Positions 1 to 8,107 of a stretch of DNA of 64,000 nucleotides are shown here, piece by piece. This DNA is from Planococcus lenghuensis (GTDB lineage Bacteria > Bacillota > Bacilli > Bacillales_A > Planococcaceae), in contig NZ_CP019640.1 of the NCBI RefSeq assembly GCF_001999905.1, forward strand, positions 3,204,001 to 3,268,000. Direction: 5' to 3'. The position numbers and the translations under genes are program-made. Each line of letters starts with the position of its first letter. Within the stretch, counting starts at the first letter, position 1. The notes beneath the pieces were generated by a model. It was given only the letters and a program-made list of their open reading frames with translations, was not told the origin of the DNA and made no database searches.

Positions 1-220
1 CGCCGAGCACGATGCCGGTATCCTCAGCTGTGTGATGATCATCGATGTGCGTATCACCTTTCACCCGGCACTCGAGTTCCAGGCCGGAGTGAAAGGTGAA
101 AAGCGTCAGCATGTGATCGAGAAAGCCGACTCCCGTGTCGATGACCGATTCTCCTGTCCCCCGCTGAAGCGTCAAGTCGATGGCTGTTTCTTTTGTTTCC
201 CGTGAAGCTGATACTTTCAT
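1..220 (-). CDS. hisB: Imidazoleglycerol-phosphate dehydratase, N-terminal part
   Basis: This is the first 73 or so codons of HisB, which dehydrates imidazole glycerol phosphate in histidine synthesis; the gene runs off the window edge. The translation starts [16 protein letters not shown] and contains the family's metal-binding stretch [10 protein letters not shown] and then [18 protein letters not shown], which includes the conserved DDHHTAED motif. The start ATG at 218-220 overlaps the hisD stop (ATGA), so the two genes are translationally coupled in the his operon. The identity follows from the motif; the C-terminal part is not visible. Confidence 0.93.
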   Translation of the reverse strand, partial: MKVSASRETKETAIDLTLQRGTGESVIDTGVGFLDHMLTLFTFHSGLELECRVKGDTHIDDHHTAEDTGIVLG

Positions 221-1467
221 TCTGAATCCCTCCGTTTTCCAAAGCGCGCTTCAATGGACGCGGCATGCGCATGCAGTTCTTCAGAGCGTGCAATCGGAAG
301 CGCCGCATCTGCCAGCCGGCTATAATCTGTTTCCGCCACGCGGATCACCGCATTGGCCGTCAGGAAATCATTGACGGATAACCCTGACTGAAAACGCGCA
401 TTGCCGTTCGTCGGCAGCACATGGCTCGGTCCTGCCGAATAGTCACCGAGCGCTTCCGGTGAAAAGCCGCCGATGAATAATGCGCCGGCATTACGGACGT
501 CCGCCGCGTATGTTTCCGCGTCTTCCGTCTGGACCGCCAGATGCTCCGGCGCAATATCGTTCAGCAAGCGGATGATTTCCGCCCGGTCTTCAGCCAAAAT
601 GGTGTAATGATTGTTTTTCAGGCTTTCCTTGATGATCGCCGACCGTGGCGCTTCTTCCGCAAATTGTGCAGCAAGCCGGCTTACTTCTTCCAGTTTTGCC
701 CGGTCAGTGGACAGTAAAAACGTTCGCGCCATTTCATCATGCTCCGCTTGTGCCAGCAGATCGAGTGCGGCCCATTCAGCGTTCGACGAGGCATCGACGA
801 CGACCGCAAGTTCGCTCGGCCCCGCAATCGAATCGATGCCGACGTCGCCGTATACGAGTTTTTTCGCCAATGCGACGTACTGGTTGCCCGGTCCGACGAT
901 TTTATCGACGCGGGCAATGGACTCCGTGCCGTAAGCGAGTGCGGCGATAGCCTGCGCGCCGCCCACTGTATACACCCGGTCAATGCCGCACATATAACAG
1001 GCAGCAAGGGTTGCCGGGTTAACCGGCGGTGGTGTGACTACGGTCAGTTCTTCCACACCGGCGACACGTGCCGGCAGTGCTGTCATGAGCACCGTCGACG
1101 GATAGCTCGCTTTGCCGCCGGGCACGTAAATGCCGGCGCTCCGGATCGGATGGAGAACCGGATACAGGCCTTCCGCTTCCGGCTGCGGCCATTTGATTTT
1201 ACGCTGATATGCTTCGATGTTCTTTTTTGCCTGGGTCAATGCCGCTTTCAGATCCACAGGCAGGGCGTCATGTGCCGCTTTCAATTCCGCTTCCGGCACC
1301 GCCCGGACTTCGGTTTCCGCACCATCGAATTGCTTCGTGTAGCGGTCAAGCGCGGCATCACCTTCTGTCTGCACCGCTTTAATGATTGCCAGTACATCAT
1401 TCACTTTCGACCAATCAAACTGGTTCTGAGATGTATAGACGTCGTCAAATTCTTTTGCTGTCAACAT
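217..1467 (-). CDS. hisD: Histidinol dehydrogenase
   Basis: HisD oxidises histidinol to histidine in two NAD-dependent steps, the last in the pathway. The 416-residue protein is near the usual length for the family. It has the substrate/cofactor stretch [19 protein letters not shown], the [13 protein letters not shown] segment, [17 protein letters not shown], and the zinc-site region [27 protein letters not shown] is near the C-terminus. Its ATG lies directly after the hisG stop, with a GCAGGTG ribosome site inside the end of hisG. It is part of the minus-strand operon hisG-hisD-hisB. Confidence 0.96.
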   Translation of the reverse strand: MLTAKEFDDVYTSQNQFDWSKVNDVLAIIKAVQTEGDAALDRYTKQFDGAETEVRAVPEAELKAAHDALPVDLKAALTQAKKNIEAYQRKIKWPQPEAEGLYPVLHPIRSAGIYVPGGKASYPSTVLMTALPARVAGVEELTVVTPPPVNPATLAACYMCGIDRVYTVGGAQAIAALAYGTESIARVDKIVGPGNQYVALAKKLVYGDVGIDSIAGPSELAVVVDASSNAEWAALDLLAQAEHDEMARTFLLSTDRAKLEEVSRLAAQFAEEAPRSAIIKESLKNNHYTILAEDRAEIIRLLNDIAPEHLAVQTEDAETYAADVRNAGALFIGGFSPEALGDYSAGPSHVLPTNGNARFQSGLSVNDFLTANAVIRVAETDYSRLADAALPIARSEELHAHAASIEARFGKRRDSE

Positions 1468-2070
1468 TCAATTCACCTGCAATTCATTGATAAAGGCGCG
1501 GATTTCCGCCGATTTTGTGAAAAACGCGTGTTTATTGGCCACAAGCCGGGCGCTGATCTCATCCAGTTGAATCCGTTCTTCCAGCCCGTTCATGCGGAGC
1601 GTCTCGCCGGACTGGACGATATCGACGATGGCATCCGCCATACCGATGACGGCAGCCAGTTCGACCGATCCGTTCAATTTAATGATTTTCACCGGCTGTC
1701 CGGCCTGATCGAAATAATCGCGTGTCACGTTCACATATTTCGTGGCGATCGTCCGGTATGCCGGCAATTCTTCTTTCGAAGCGATCGCAAAATGGCAATG
1801 GCCGAACGGCAGCTTCAGCAGCTCGTTCACGTCAGATGACTGTTCGGCGAGAATGTCGCTCCCCGTGATGCCGAGGTCCGCGATGCCTTCTTCAACATAG
1901 GTCGGCACATCGTCTCCTTTGACGAGCAGGAAGCGGATCTCCCCTTTTTCGACAAGCAGCTCGCGCTGTGCGTTCGTCAACGCATCATACCAGCCGGGAT
2001 GGCCATTCTGGTTCAAGTAATCGAGGAAGCTCTTCAGGAGCCGCCCTTTTGATAATGCGATTGTAAGCAT
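1468..2070 (-). CDS. hisG: ATP phosphoribosyltransferase catalytic subunit, short form
   Basis: HisG joins ATP and PRPP in the first committed step of histidine synthesis. At about 200 residues this is the short form that needs HisZ as a regulatory partner. The start LTIALSKGRLLKSFLDYL and the internal LGITGSDILAEQ and VQSGETLRMNGL are typical of the short HisG family. I place the start at the ATG at 2068-2070 because AGGGTG sits six bases upstream; a GTG three codons earlier (2077-2079) would overlap that ribosome site. The partner gene hisZ is unusually far away, about 2 kb upstream, beyond an insertion sequence. Confidence 0.94.
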   Translation of the reverse strand: MLTIALSKGRLLKSFLDYLNQNGHPGWYDALTNAQRELLVEKGEIRFLLVKGDDVPTYVEEGIADLGITGSDILAEQSSDVNELLKLPFGHCHFAIASKEELPAYRTIATKYVNVTRDYFDQAGQPVKIIKLNGSVELAAVIGMADAIVDIVQSGETLRMNGLEERIQLDEISARLVANKHAFFTKSAEIRAFINELQVN

Positions 2071-2192
2071 AATTTTCACCCTGACTTAATACTCTAAATG
2101 AGTGTATTTAGCTAAAGATAATTCCATCGTTGAATGTCTGCAATCTATGAATGAAGCGGTCAATTGATCCTCTTCAGTGTTAATGAAAGGAA

Positions 2193-2311
2193 TCGCTCGA
2201 GCCAGACGCTTTCCGCGGGGCGGTCTGCAAGCCGCTTCGATCGCTTTGCGATCTGCAGGGTCTTGCCAAGCCCGTTGATCCCGTCGGAGTCGCCGTCTCT
2301 CGCTCTCCCTT
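2193..2311. repeat. GC-rich dispersed repeat, copy 1
   Basis: This non-coding stretch contains, on the minus strand, GGCGACTCCGACGGGATCAA, then AAGACCCTGCAG and finally CCCCGCGGAAAGCG. The order CGACTCC...GACCC(C/T)GCAG...CCGCGGAAAGCG is typical of interspersed repeats found between genes in many Bacillaceae and Planococcaceae. A second, split copy lies in the opposite orientation at 2461-2510 plus 3968-4028. The rest of 2071-2192 and 2312-2460 has no convincing gene, apart from an imperfect stem (GGACTTTGGAGTC pairing with GACTCCAAATCC) at about 2373-2404. Confidence 0.6.
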
Positions 2312-2558
2312 TCAAAAAATTGTTTCTGAGAAGGAGATTTCCGAAAAAGGACAAGAAGCTAGTGACAGGCATAAGGACTTTGGAGTCGGTTTGTTCAGCG
2401 GACTCCAAATCCTCCTCACTTGTAAATTGTCTTCTTTTTTCACTGTGCTTTGTGAGCAGCAGCTCGGTGAGTCGCCTGCGGAAGACCGGACGGAAGAGAC
2501 CCCGCAATGCTGCACTGCACCCCAAATGTTGGACACCCACATTGGAGGTGCAGTGCTA

Positions 2559-3095
2559 ATGAGGAAATTCACAGAAACCGAAAAATTCGAAGCGGTCCAG
2601 CAATATCTGAATGGGAATGCCTCCTATCGGGGCATCGCTGAACAGATTGGGATTGATCACAAATCAGTCCGGAAGTGGGTTGGTCTGTATCGGGCGCACG
2701 GGATGGATGGTCTCCGGCTCCGTTCTTCATGTACAAACTACTCGGTTACGTTTAAACTGGACGTACTCAAGGACATGATGGAGACGGGCGCCTCCCTCCT
2801 GGCTACGGCTGTCAAGTACAATATCTCTTCCCCGCAGACCGTGCTTCGCTGGAAACGGCAGCTAATGGACCGGCCAGAGACGCTCCTCTCCCTCGAGAAG
2901 GAGGAGTCGGCGGTGAAACGGGACCAACGGAAGACGTCAGATCAGCAGGATGCACTGGAAAAGGCGTTGGCAGCTGCCGAGGCGGAGAACGAGCGCCTGC
3001 GCATGGAGCTTGCCTATTCAAAAAAGCTGAGAGCCTTAGCTCAGAAAAAGGAGTCATCACCAACCAAGAACGGGCGCAAGCCGTCTTCGAGTTAA
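2559..3095 (+). CDS. IS3-family transposase OrfA (helix-turn-helix protein)
   Basis: OrfA is the DNA-binding half of the transposase. The N-terminus MRKFTETEKFEAVQQYLNG and the segment GIAEQIGIDHKSVRKWVGLY form a first helix-turn-helix. A second lies around LLATAVKYNISSPQTVLRWK. A coiled coil rich in Ala/Glu/Leu (about residues 130-155) would mediate multimerisation. GGAGG at 2544-2548 supports the ATG at 2559; an in-frame GTG at 2553 lies too close to it. Near its end the frame passes the heptamer A AAA AAG, which allows ribosomes to slip into OrfB. Confidence 0.88.
   Translation: MRKFTETEKFEAVQQYLNGNASYRGIAEQIGIDHKSVRKWVGLYRAHGMDGLRLRSSCTNYSVTFKLDVLKDMMETGASLLATAVKYNISSPQTVLRWKRQLMDRPETLLSLEKEESAVKRDQRKTSDQQDALEKALAAAEAENERLRMELAYSKKLRALAQKKESSPTKNGRKPSSS
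3020..3026 (+). promoter_or_regulatory. Programmed -1 frameshift heptamer A AAA AAG
   Basis: The heptamer lies in OrfA phase as tcA AAA AAG ctg. A -1 slip here enters the OrfB frame, which is open from this point to 3931. This is the standard way IS3 elements make the OrfAB fusion transposase. Confidence 0.8.
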
Positions 3096-3109
3096 GGCAT
3101 GAATTTCCG

Positions 3110-3931
3110 GTGAATCAACTGATCAAGGTGGCGGGCATGGCCCGCAGCACCTATTATGCATGTGTAGCGCGCATGAACCGGCCAGACCCGGACGCGGCAC
3201 TCAAAGAACAGATCCAGGCCATCTATGATGAACACGACGGCAATTACGGGTATCGCCGCATCTGTGATCAACTGGTGAACCAGGGGATACGGGTGAACCA
3301 TAAAAAAGTACAGCGCCTCATGGGCGAACTGGGATTGAAAAGCACCTTTCGACCGGTACGGACCCGGAAGTATAATTCGTATCCCGGCAAAGGCAGCCAT
3401 GTGGCGCCGAACCTTCTGGATCGCCAGTTCACAGCGGATCAGCCGAACGAAAAATGGGCCACCGACATCACGGAATTCAAAGTGTGCAGCCAGAAGCTGT
3501 ATCTGTCACCGGTGCTGGATCTGTTTAACGGTGAAATCATTACGTATACCTTAGGCGCGCGTCCAACCTACAAACTGGTGTCCACCATGCTGGACCAAGC
3601 GCTCGAGCGCTTAACACCGGGCGATGACCTTCTTCTGCATTCCGACCAAGGCTGGCATTACCGGATTGAGCCGTACCGTGAAACGCTTGTGGCGAACCAC
3701 ATTACCCAGAGTATGTCCCGAAAGGGTACCTGCTTGGATAATTCGGTGATGGAGAACTTCTTCGGCATCATGAAATCCGAATTTCTGTATAAGCGGACAT
3801 TTGCGACAGTTGAGCAGTTCGAACGGGAATTGGCCGACTACATGGAGTACTACAACTGCAAGCGCATTAAGAGCAAACTGAATGGCCGGAGTCCGGTTCA
3901 CTACCGACTCCAGCTACAGGCCGCTGCCTGA
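3110..3931 (+). CDS. IS3-family transposase OrfB (DDE catalytic domain)
   Basis: OrfB carries the rve-type integrase core. The catalytic acids are visible in WATDITEF (D), LLHSDQGWHY (D) and ENFFGIMKSE (E). The HTH_21-like stretch GNYGYRRICDQLVNQG precedes them. The coordinates start at the first available codon (GTG), but the frame is open upstream to at least 3020, so the functional product is most likely the OrfAB fusion made by -1 frameshifting. The end ...SPVHYRLQLQ is typical of the IS150 group. No internal stop is present, which suggests a recent or active copy. Confidence 0.9.
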   Translation: MNQLIKVAGMARSTYYACVARMNRPDPDAALKEQIQAIYDEHDGNYGYRRICDQLVNQGIRVNHKKVQRLMGELGLKSTFRPVRTRKYNSYPGKGSHVAPNLLDRQFTADQPNEKWATDITEFKVCSQKLYLSPVLDLFNGEIITYTLGARPTYKLVSTMLDQALERLTPGDDLLLHSDQGWHYRIEPYRETLVANHITQSMSRKGTCLDNSVMENFFGIMKSEFLYKRTFATVEQFERELADYMEYYNCKRIKSKLNGRSPVHYRLQLQAAA

Positions 3932-4127
3932 AAGCAAATTCATGTCCAAGAATTGGGGGTCACTGCATGCGCAGAGCGCATGAGGAGGCTCGACCGTTCG
4001 TCCGCGGCAAGCGAGCGGGCTGCGTGAACAGAGAACTGAAGGTATCCTAGTGAGCTTTTTAACGGATAAAAGAGCTTATTCTCACATATTATCTGTAAAA
4101 GCATAGAATAAATATGCTTATTTAGAT

Positions 4128-4955
4128 TTAATAGAAGATTCCCATGCCGAAAGCTTTCGACTGGGCTGTATATTGGCCGCCGGATGCGAACGGTGTCGTC
4201 CGGCCCGGCTCGTAAAATTGAATGAAAGCGCCATCGTAATAAGACTGCGAAGGCAAAGCCGTGATATCTGGATACACCGCTTCAATGCCGGATTTCCGGA
4301 TCTCCTCTTCCCAGTCGACCAGTTCTTCTAGGATCGGCTGGAGCTGCGGAAACAACTCGCGCAGTTTATGAAGCTGGGACTCCGGCTGCAATTCCAGCAG
4401 CTGCGGCAGCGGATGATCGCCGAGCAGCTGGCGGAGCCTGGAAATACTGCGCTGGGACAGTGCCCGGCGAATGTCCGGATTCTCATACTGTTCAGTAGTC
4501 AGAATCGATTTCAGCAGCGCATAATGGCTGATCACCGCTGTGCGGATATCTTTTTGCATCCGTCTCTGGATAAATTCCAGCAGCAGTGCAAGCCCCCGCT
4601 GCTGGCTTGCCGGGTTATCGGAAAACACTTCCATGCCGAACTGATGGGCGCCTTCCCCGTTCTTGTAAACAGGACCTGAATAGGCCACTTGTTCAGATTG
4701 CAGCCGGTATTTCTGCAAGTAACGCACAATGGCATTCGTCCAATCATGGCGGAGCGTATGAACTTTTCCGTTCTGCACCCATGTTTCACGGCTTGGCATG
4801 AGCTGCAGATCGTCCGGTGTCATGCCTGCCCAGTCGAACACTTCCACGACCGGCAGATCAATGACATCAAAATGATGCGAATGGAAAAACGTCAGAAATT
4901 CCACTTCCTGCTCTTTCTGGCGAATCAATGACGGATTGAAGATGAAGGCGGTCAT
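4128..4955 (-). CDS. hisZ: ATP phosphoribosyltransferase regulatory subunit, short version
   Basis: HisZ is a histidyl-tRNA-synthetase-like protein that forms the active hetero-octamer with short HisG and confers histidine feedback. The fold is suggested by ETWVQNGKVHTLRHDWTNAI (motif 2 region), HQFGMEVFSD and the final FASGGQYT...AFGMGIFY (GGRYD/GFGI-like). At about 275 residues it is shorter than the roughly 390 of typical Bacillus HisZ, lacking the C-terminal extension. AAAGGGAG eight bases before the ATG at 4953-4955 favours this start over a GTG three codons upstream. It is the first his gene, but about 2 kb including an IS now separates it from hisG. Confidence 0.85.
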   Translation of the reverse strand: MTAFIFNPSLIRQKEQEVEFLTFFHSHHFDVIDLPVVEVFDWAGMTPDDLQLMPSRETWVQNGKVHTLRHDWTNAIVRYLQKYRLQSEQVAYSGPVYKNGEGAHQFGMEVFSDNPASQQRGLALLLEFIQRRMQKDIRTAVISHYALLKSILTTEQYENPDIRRALSQRSISRLRQLLGDHPLPQLLELQPESQLHKLRELFPQLQPILEELVDWEEEIRKSGIEAVYPDITALPSQSYYDGAFIQFYEPGRTTPFASGGQYTAQSKAFGMGIFY

Positions 4956-5011
4956 AACAGGCACTCCCTTTACTTTAGCACTCTACCTTGTTAAAGTGTT
5001 TATTAGGTGAA

Positions 5012-5040
5012 ATAGTATCATATCTTATTTTTCTTTGCAA
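5012..5040 (-). promoter_or_regulatory. Sigma-A promoter of hisZ
   Basis: On the minus strand: -35 TTGCAA (5035-5040), 17-base spacer, -10 TACTAT (5012-5017) with an extended-10 TG one base before it. The hisZ ATG is about 57 bases downstream. The -35 box is a palindrome and is shared with the divergent promoter. Confidence 0.65.
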
Positions 5041-5063
5041 CGGCATAAAAATTCTTATACGAT
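5035..5063 (+). promoter_or_regulatory. Sigma-A promoter of hisJ, sharing the -35 box with hisZ
   Basis: On the plus strand the same TTGCAA (5035-5040) is followed after 17 bases by TACGAT (5058-5063), and the hisJ ATG is 26 bases beyond. Because TTGCAA reads the same on both strands, one hexamer serves both directions. Confidence 0.5.
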
Positions 5064-5088
5064 CATGGTACCAAAAGGAGGGATCACC

Positions 5089-5883
5089 ATGCGAATCGAC
5101 GGACACGTTCACTCTCATTTCTGTCCCCATGGAACAGATGCGCCGATGGAAGAGTATGTCCAAAAAGCAATCGGGCTGGGACTTGAAGTTATTACATTCA
5201 CAGAACATGCCCCGCTGCCTGAAGGATTTGCCGATCCGGTACCGGGACAGGACAGCTCAATGCGTGCGGAAGACGTGCCGGCTTACCTGGCGGAAGGCCG
5301 CCGCCTTGCCGATAAGTATACCGGACAAATCGAGGTGCGGACAGGGTTTGAAGTCGACTACATTGAAGGGTTTGAAGAAGGCACCAACGCATTTCTGACA
5401 GCTTATCCGGACGCCGCCCGCCATTCAATTCTGAGCGTGCATTTCCTGAAGCTCGATGACGGCTATTTCTGCCTGGACTACAGCGCAGAAATGTTTGAAA
5501 GAAAAGCGGAAGAAGTCAGCGTCCAATCATTGTACCGGGCATATGAGCGGACACTCCGCCTTGCCATCGCCCGGCCGTTCGGTGATTTGACGCCGCCGGT
5601 GCTCGGTCACATCAATTTAATCCACAAATTCCGGAAGCGGGTAAAAGCGGATGATCCGATCGACTGGGAAGACGTGCTGCGGCAGGCAGAAACAAACGAT
5701 TTTACACTCGATTATAATTTCGCCGGAATCGACAAAGCGGATTACGGCGAAGCTTATCCGGATGCAGACATTCTGGCTATTGCCCGGCTGTATTCAACCC
5801 CTTTGCAGACCGGATCTGACGCCCATCATCCCGATGACGTCGGAAGGTATTTTGCCGGCGATGACGAATTGCAAAAGCTATAG
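5089..5883 (+). CDS. hisJ: Histidinol-phosphatase, PHP family
   Basis: HisJ removes phosphate from histidinol phosphate, the penultimate step of histidine synthesis, in Firmicutes that lack the HisB-type phosphatase. PHP metal ligands are seen in DGHVHSHFCPHG at the N-terminus, FTEHAPL, GFEVDYIEGFE, SVHFL, GHINLI and GSDAHHPDDVG near the C-terminus. The start at 5089 is set by AAAGGAGGGATCACC; upstream in-frame ATGs have no ribosome site. The 264-residue length is normal. It is divergent from hisZ and ends in TAG followed by a strong hairpin. Confidence 0.92.
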   Translation: MRIDGHVHSHFCPHGTDAPMEEYVQKAIGLGLEVITFTEHAPLPEGFADPVPGQDSSMRAEDVPAYLAEGRRLADKYTGQIEVRTGFEVDYIEGFEEGTNAFLTAYPDAARHSILSVHFLKLDDGYFCLDYSAEMFERKAEEVSVQSLYRAYERTLRLAIARPFGDLTPPVLGHINLIHKFRKRVKADDPIDWEDVLRQAETNDFTLDYNFAGIDKADYGEAYPDADILAIARLYSTPLQTGSDAHHPDDVGRYFAGDDELQKL

Positions 5884-5915
5884 CAAAAGGACCGCTGCGG
5901 CGGTCCTTTTAAAAT
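5884..5915. terminator. Bidirectional hairpin terminator
   Basis: AAAAGGACCGC-TGC-GGCGGTCCTTTT lies between the convergent hisJ and hydrolase genes, with A/T flanks usable on both strands. Confidence 0.85.
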
Positions 5916-5927
5916 AAGATTGATTGT

Positions 5928-6806
5928 TCACGTAATGCCGACCAGGATATCCGCCTCTCTTAAAAATGCGGCTGTTTCCTGATGCACCAGTTCTGAGCCT
6001 TTCCCGAACCAGATAAGATGTCCCCACGTGTCGACGATAAGCATCAGCGCGTCCGGAATCGCTCCGCTCGCATGCAACGCGTGATCCAGACGGACTGCCT
6101 GGTCATGCTTGCTGTGGATGATCAGAACCGGGCAGCGGATTTGCCGTGAATGGGCCGGATCCAGCTGGGCGGTTTGCTGAAGATCGATAAAGAAGCCGCT
6201 GCCTGAACGCTGCCGGCTGTTCATTTTCCGGAACGCCTCGAGATCCCCTTCTTGTATATAGGGCTGTACCTCTTTTAATTTCAGCGTGCTAAATGACGGC
6301 AGCATTTGCCGGAACAGAAATTTCGGTGAAAGATTCGTACAGAGACTGACCAGCTTCCAACTGTATTTCTCGCGCGCCGGATGAAATAGAATTCGGGCTG
6401 CTTTATATTCCTTGTCCTGAGGAGTCAGCCATTCTTTTGTGACAGCCGACTGCAGGGTCAGACTGCTCACCCGGCCGGGATAAAGAGCCGCAAAGGTGAT
6501 GGCGCTTGGCCCGCCCGCAGACATTGCGACGAGATGCACACGTTCCACCTCCAAGTGATCCAGCAATTCGGCGTAGGCCCGGCAGGCAGATTTCAAACTG
6601 TTGCCGATTAACCGGTCGGTCTTTCCATAACCCGGACGCGAAGGCGTGATGATCGCATAGCCTTGATCCATTAATTCCTGATAGCCAAATTCTTCCTGAC
6701 AATTCGAATGGCCGCCATGCATCATGAGGATGGGTCTCCCTGTACCGGCCACTGAATATTCCAGCTGCAGGCCGTTCCTGGTCTGAAAATAACGCGCCTC
6801 TCTCAT
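5928..6806 (-). CDS. Alpha/beta hydrolase
   Basis: A 292-residue cytosolic alpha/beta-hydrolase. The oxyanion region MMHGGHSNCQEEFG, the nucleophile elbow VAMSAGGPSAI (Ser within S-A-G-G instead of the commoner G-x-S-x-G), the acid region IIHSKHDQAVRLDHAL and the late WGHLIWFG His give a plausible Ser-Asp-His triad. AGAAGGGTGATGTA precedes the ATG. The substrate cannot be read from sequence; an esterase, lipase or C-C hydrolase role is possible. It stands alone between a shared terminator and a 400-base non-coding stretch. Confidence 0.85.
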   Translation of the reverse strand: MREARYFQTRNGLQLEYSVAGTGRPILMMHGGHSNCQEEFGYQELMDQGYAIITPSRPGYGKTDRLIGNSLKSACRAYAELLDHLEVERVHLVAMSAGGPSAITFAALYPGRVSSLTLQSAVTKEWLTPQDKEYKAARILFHPAREKYSWKLVSLCTNLSPKFLFRQMLPSFSTLKLKEVQPYIQEGDLEAFRKMNSRQRSGSGFFIDLQQTAQLDPAHSRQIRCPVLIIHSKHDQAVRLDHALHASGAIPDALMLIVDTWGHLIWFGKGSELVHQETAAFLREADILVGIT

Positions 6807-7156
6807 TACATCACCCTTCTTTCCTTTATAGCTGTTTAATTCGATATAGAATTACAAAAAACCTTTACGGAAAATAAATAACTCATTCAAGGCTGCGGAC
6901 GCAGCTGTCGGAGACCGGCAATTCCGCTATGGAAGGCAGCGGTATCGCACAACACTTGCGGGTTCGGGAAAACCGCTTGCGGATTTACAGGGATTACTTG
7001 CAGGCGAATCCGGCCCGCTGAAAATCCCGGACTGCTTGAAGTAAGTTTGCAAAAGATACCGTAGTATTCCCGAAATTTCCGATTTTATTCAAGGTTCCCT
7101 GAAGTTCCTGGAGCACCAATGATCAATTGCTTTTTCCGTCCACGAGAACACTTCCT
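6807..7156. other. Intergenic stretch with a faint 21-nt periodicity
   Basis: I see no gene here. CTTGC recurs exactly 21 bases apart at 6955, 6976 and 6997, and CTTGAAG follows at 7035. This may be a decayed tandem array of the same unit size as the clear array at 10179-10321. No RNA motif was recognised. Confidence 0.3.
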
Positions 7157-7185
7157 TTGCTTCCGGTCCGCGCTTCCTCTATGTT
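7157..7185 (+). promoter_or_regulatory. Possible sigma-A promoter of catE
   Basis: TTGCTT (7157-7162), a 17-base spacer and TATGTT (7180-7185) lie 36 bases before the catE start. Confidence 0.45.
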
Positions 7186-7221
7186 AGTAGCAGACACAGC
7201 GACAAAAGGAGGGCTATGCAA

Positions 7222-8070
7222 ATGCGTTTTCATCAAAAACCCATCATGCACGTTTCCCAAGTGAATTTGAAAGTGCAGAATATCGACCGCTCATTGGCGT
7301 TCTATACGTCGGTCATCGGACTGAGTGTGCTAAACCGGACCGAAACATCCGGCCAGCTTACTGCGGATGGAAAGACGGTTTTAGTGTCTCTTGAACAGCC
7401 GGAGGGCGTCACGCCGAAACAGCCGCGCACCACCGGCCTTTATCATTTCGCTATTCTGCTGCCGGAACGGTCGGATCTTGCGGCAATCGTCCGCCACTTC
7501 ACGCAAATCGACCTGCAGTTCGGTGCCTCCGACCATCTGGTCAGTGAAGCCCTGTATTTTTCTGATCCGGACGGAAATGGCATTGAAATTTACAGGGACC
7601 GCGATCCCGATGAATGGACATGGAATGGAGAAGAAGTCGTGATGACGGTTGATCCGCTCGATTTTGATGATTTGCTGGAGAACAGTGAACCGAAAGAATG
7701 GCAAGGCTTGCCGGCGGATACGGCAATAGGCCACATTCACCTGCATACAGGTGACTTGCAGCGGTCGGAACAGTTCTACACCGAGGGGCTCGGACTGGAC
7801 ATTGTGTGCCGATACGGCAGTCAGGCTTCCTTTATCTCTGCAGGGAAGTATCATCACCATATCGGGATCAATACGTGGAATGGAGTCGGCGCACCTCCCC
7901 CTTCGCCGCACAGCGCCGGGCTGGCGTCCTACTCGCTTATGCTGCCGGATGAAAACACGCGTCTCCAGATCATTGAGCGTTTGAAAGCGAAGGAGGCACC
8001 GGTTTCCGAGGCGGATCACGGCTTCACGACGGAAGATCCATCAGGCAACCGAATACAGCTTCTGGTCTAA
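7222..8070 (+). CDS. catE: VOC-family ring-cleavage dioxygenase (CatE-like)
   Basis: Two vicinal-oxygen-chelate modules are visible: HVSQVNLKVQNIDRSLAFYT...DPDGNGIEIYRDR (about residues 8-120) and IGHIHLHTGDLQRSEQFYT...TEDPSGNRIQLLV (about 172-282). The second begins with the GHIHL His and has KYHHHIGINTW. This two-module layout and length match Bacillus CatE, an iron-dependent catechol 2,3-dioxygenase, although the substrate is inferred. AAAGGAGGG at 7205-7213 is three bases from an ATG at 7216 and nine from the ATG at 7222, so I prefer 7222. It is transcribed alone. Confidence 0.8.
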   Translation: MRFHQKPIMHVSQVNLKVQNIDRSLAFYTSVIGLSVLNRTETSGQLTADGKTVLVSLEQPEGVTPKQPRTTGLYHFAILLPERSDLAAIVRHFTQIDLQFGASDHLVSEALYFSDPDGNGIEIYRDRDPDEWTWNGEEVVMTVDPLDFDDLLENSEPKEWQGLPADTAIGHIHLHTGDLQRSEQFYTEGLGLDIVCRYGSQASFISAGKYHHHIGINTWNGVGAPPPSPHSAGLASYSLMLPDENTRLQIIERLKAKEAPVSEADHGFTTEDPSGNRIQLLV

Positions 8071-8107
8071 TGACGATAAACAGTTTCCCGGAGATTCGGC
8101 GGACCAT

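Larger units (their letters stand above)
2511..3967 (+). mobile_element. IS3-family insertion sequence (IS150-like)
   Basis: This is a complete element of about 1.46 kb with two overlapping reading frames. The imperfect terminal inverted repeats are at 2511-2535 and 3943-3967; they match at 20 of 25 positions by my alignment and end in TG...CA as usual for IS3. The three bases on each side are TGC (2508-2510 and 3968-3970), which fits a 3-bp target duplication. Both transposase parts look intact and the frameshift signal is canonical, so the copy may be active. It sits between hisZ and hisG, inside a dispersed repeat. Confidence 0.9.
2461..4028. repeat. Dispersed repeat, copy 2, split by an IS3-family element
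   Basis: The left half (2461-2510) reads GTGAGTCGCCTGCGGAAGAC then GAGACCCCGCAATGC. The right half (3968-4028) reads TGCGCAGAGCGCATGAGGAG then CGTCCGCGGCAAGCGAGCGG. Joined with one TGC removed, they give the contiguous order seen in this repeat family (GAGTCGCC, GACCCCGCA, GAGGAGGCTCG, CCGCGG-AAGCGAGCG). The IS at 2511-3967 therefore landed inside the repeat. The copy is inverted relative to copy 1, so the two could form a long stem. Confidence 0.6.

Noticed and set aside
739-1839. A 366-codon plus-strand frame opposite hisD and hisG
   Set aside because: It is antisense to two conserved genes and its Cys/His/Arg/Phe-rich composition is typical of a shadow frame.
2160-2560. Overlapping reading frames on both strands between hisG and the IS transposase
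   Set aside because: They run through a GC-rich dispersed repeat, lack ribosome sites and show no recognisable protein pattern.
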